In this document: positions 60,882 through 64,000 of the stretch, in pieces
Position numbering within the stretch: the stretch's first letter is position 1
How the letters are laid out: every line of letters starts with the position of its first letter
From: Gorsachius magnificus
Lineage: Eukaryota > Chordata > Aves > Pelecaniformes > Ardeidae
DNA: 64,000 bases
Direction: 5' to 3'
Assembly: GCA_034008185.1 (NCBI GenBank)
Contig: CM067084.1
Span: 61,022,599 to 61,086,598, forward strand
Program-made: the position numbers and the translations under genes
Notes under the pieces: model-generated
Seen by the model: only the letters and a program-made list of their open reading frames with translations
What the model was told of the DNA's origin: nothing
The model's database searches: none

Positions 60882-63399
60882 GGCAAGTCAGATGTATGGA
60901 AATAGTTAGGAATGCTATGCTTGTCGGCGACCCTCTACATTTCTGGAATGTGCTTTCATGAGAATGCTCTAAAACACAAGTCATATTCCCAAGTCATTGT
61001 CCTCAGGCATAGGAGCTGATCCACTCTGAACACCACTTCTGGTAATCTTCTGTGATTCAACAGTGCATGGCCTCCAAACATGGTGTCAAACCTAGCTTTG
61101 GGACTGCACTTAAAATGCAGAGACAGGCTTAGAATGACATTTTATGTAGCTACAATAGAATTGAACATATTTACTTTCTCTGAATCCCTTTCATGTCATA
61201 TACAGTCTAATTAAACATTCTTCATGCAAGCTGTTTATAAATAATTTACAATTGGACCTGGCAAGCTCTGTTGCGACCTATCTGTAACGTTAAATTACTT
61301 TTCAGTCCTCTTGTTGTTAATAAAGTGATAATAATAATAGTAATAGCAAAAATAATATTCAGAGGAGTATATAGGATTTTTATCTGTAGATCTCTCTGCA
61401 CTCTCCATGTGCGATAAAAAGCTAATACTGAAGTGCCTTATTTAGTTTCCTATGCTTTACTTTTCTGTGTGATTCATGTACAATAGTTAAATATCTTTCA
61501 TACACTAGGAACATAAGTATAACTCGAGTGTTAAAATATAGTAATTAATTCAAGTTACCTGGAAATTACTTTTATTCATTCATATCAAATCCTATTTTTA
61601 CAAATTTTACTTGTCCTCACTTCAGCTACACTCTGTGGGGGTCACAATCCAAGGATTAATACAGGATTATGTACATTTTTTCAGAGTGAAAACTTACATT
61701 TAAGGAAGAAACAGTTATGGTGTGAAAGAAATTGAAATAAAATGTACATCTTCAGACTCTGATATACATTTTATTAAGTAGGGGTTTTTTGTTTCTACAA
61801 TACTTTGAAAAATAACTGTAATTAGGACTTTTGGATACCCAGGCTTAACACTCAATAATACATAAATATTTATATATAAGTAAGTGGGTATATATATATT
61901 TGTATATACATGTATAACTATATATACATATACGTACATGCATATATGTAATTATAATCTTTATTTTCAGTTAATTCTATGAGCTATGTGTGTTTTAGTT
62001 TCTAATCCAAGAAGCTGCTGTTATATATTTCTATATGTATGATGAATTATTGTTACCAGAGTATTTTCTGGATTTCTTACAAGTTTCCTCGGAAAGCACT
62101 GTCCACAGGTGAAAACCACTGAGTTGATAGGAAAACCTAAATGATTTAAAAATGATGGATATGTAAGGGAAAAATACTCACATAAGATAAAAGATGGATG
62201 GAGGTAGTGATATAACACTATTTGTTTGCTTGTTTTACAGATTGGGGAAAACTTTTAACTGTACTGAACATAAAATATGCTAGATATATAAAATATAAAA
62301 GTAGTTACATGTATGAAAAACAATGCTATATATACTAATACTGATTGCAAACACAGTGCAAATAGTAATTTCTTTCTCCTTGCAATTCAATGAATGTTAT
62401 GTGTATAAAGACAAAAGAGAACAAACAGCAGACCAGTGCTTGTAAGCAGTCCTTGGCAAGTCAGAAACTTGTTTTATGACTCTGTTTCCCTTGACATGTG
62501 GTTTGCAAGTCCTTGGGCAGTACTGTACTTCCAGCCTTTTGTGTAAGTGCATAGAGTGAAGCATACAATGGGAGACAGTATGCCTTTCCAGAAAAGCAAA
62601 TTGCAAAGTTTATCTCAACATTTCACATACATAGTCCAAAGAAAGTCTGCTCATGATACCAAAGAAATACAGGGAAGTGTAATAAATAATGAATATGTTT
62701 TGAAATTATTGAAATTATTTCAGTGAAACACAGATCTTTGGCAAAGTTAAGAAGTGACTCTCTTATGACCTAATCCATTGTTCAAATACTAGGTCATCCA
62801 TCCTTCCAAATTATACTGTCAGATAAATCCCACAGTTAAGTAAGACTAAGTCTCTATAAAAAATTCTAAAACTGTAATTATGACATTCTAAAATGCAAAA
62901 TAGTCCTTTTGTAAAACTCTTTAATATCAACAAAGTTCACAAATAATATCACATAATTAATTTGCAGACAATATATACAATAAAAGTAAATAATTCTGAG
63001 TTTCTGATTTTTTTTTATTTTTAGTTTGTAAATTATTTACTAAGTCATCATGTTATAGATCTATATTTCACATGGATATTCCTTTCAAAAACATTTTGAA
63101 AACACAGAAAAATCACTTAAGTAGCAAGCCTTTGCTTCCCTGAGCTCTTTCTATAGACTACCTGACTTTGCAAGGTGGTTTTCTACCCTTAAAACTTCCA
63201 TCACGTCTCTTCAGCTACTAAAGCTAAAAAATTATTTGCAGTCAGGACTAGTAAATATTTTCTGAATGTAGCTGTCCTTAACCCCGTAGAACTATCGAAG
63301 GCTGCATTGGTAGTTTCAGTTGGTACACAAAACTTTTGGACAATGGTTTCTCAAATTATGTTGATTTTAACTTAGTACCTTCAAAGCTTTGAAAAGATG
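60882..63399. other. AT-rich non-coding DNA
   Basis: It contains a TA-rich low-complexity tract at 61861-61960. No genes or repeat families recognised. Confidence 0.55.
61861..61960 (+). repeat. TA-rich low-complexity tract
   Basis: Alternating TA units with scattered G and C (tatatatatttgtatataca type) over about 100 bases. The Tyr/Ile-rich minus-strand frame at 61715-61939 is an artefact of it. Confidence 0.8.
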
Positions 63400-64000
63400 A
63401 CAATGCTGCTCTTATCAGTTCTTCCCTTTATTCTTCTTGTTTCTTCTAAGGGATGTTGTAAAGCCTCTGACCCCAGCAGGCTCTGGGGCCTGGGGATTCC
63501 TCTGTCGTAGCTGCTGGAGCCCAGTCTGGGGCATCCTGAGGCCAGGCTGAGGGACATGGCTGCTGCTTTTTCATTTGCAGGTGCAGCCAGTGGTGAGGCT
63601 AAGTGTGTATATGAGGCACACACGCAGAGGACACTGACATGGTCAGCTACACCGACTACCACACACAGTGCACTGCCCTGGGGCCCTAGCATCACCAGCA
63701 CTCATGGAAAACACAAGCACAGACAGCCAAGTCCCCTTCCTTCTCTTCAGCTGATAGAGTCTGAAGCACACTTCTGAAAGCACACCCTTGACACTCTCTA
63801 GGTTCACAAGAGCATGCGAAATCATGGATTTCCTGGTCCATCTGACACCCTGCCTGGATCCTGAGCCCATCTTACCTGCTCCAGTGGTCTTCTACTCACC
63901 AACTGGTCCAGCCTGGTTCTTACTAGCAAACACTCATGCACTGAGACACCCATCTTAAAGGCACCCCTCACTCATATTTCTCCCCAAATACCCACACAGG
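63400..64000. other. GC-enriched segment, unclassified, continues past the edge
   Basis: GC content rises sharply relative to the preceding kilobases and stays up to the window end. Overlapping frames exist on both strands (63381-63701 and 63643-63870 minus, 63556-63777 plus), but none has a motif I recognise. Segments such as gcaggctctggggcctggggattcc and many CAC/CACA units give it a repeat-like look. It could be the edge of an LTR element or other repeat, or a host regulatory or exonic region; the sequence seen does not decide. Confidence 0.35.

Overview
The window reads as nuclear DNA from a bird, most likely a neoavian or passerine. It is AT-rich, gene-poor and full of CR1 LINE remnants of several ages. 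It also carries several copies of an LTR family that opens with TGTCCTGGTTTCGGCTGGGA-like sequence and that I recognise from bird genomes. I found no host protein-coding exon, tRNA or rRNA gene, operon or CRISPR array. Almost all open frames are either chance frames in AT-rich DNA or remnants of transposable elements.

Layout. 1-1180: no recognisable feature. 1180-6000: the remains of an ancient minus-strand CR1, in two recognisable blocks (about 1180-1625 and 4750-5960). Younger material lies between the blocks: a minus-strand CR1 (2256-2722) and a plus-strand CR1 (about 3040-4301), the latter interrupted by a short minus-strand LTR (3130-3387). 8163-11211: an endogenous retrovirus with a complete 5' LTR, a tRNA-Lys-type primer binding site, broken gag and protease. 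It stops abruptly at what appear to be the last ten bases of its 3' LTR, and is bracketed by a perfect 5-bp target duplication (ACTCT). 12463-13600: a minus-strand CR1 endonuclease fragment. 20197-20708: solo LTR of the provirus family, plus strand. 32396-32560: CR1 fragment. 36854-37423: a GC- and CpG-rich LTR-like unit with a TATA box and poly(A) signal. 39140-39370: ancient CR1 fragment, plus strand. 40175-40755: solo LTR, minus strand. 42140-43597: the best-preserved CR1 here, with a 415-codon reverse transcriptase frame. 48030-49285: a decayed CR1. 50384-51270: a minus-strand CR1 containing a nested 100-bp plus-strand CR1 tail. 60374-60881: an old solo LTR, plus strand. 63400-64000: an unclassified GC-enriched segment running off the right edge.

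The elements do not form a host pathway. They record successive waves of retrotransposition: an old CR1 layer, younger CR1 copies inserted in and beside it, then LTR elements. The observation most worth following is the short gag-protease provirus: its pol, env and nearly all of the 3' LTR are missing, yet both outer ends and the target duplication are intact. The same element combines a Lys-type primer site with class III-like features and has a hydrophobic leading frame upstream of the capsid-like region. All family assignments come from reading the sequence by eye, not from database searches.
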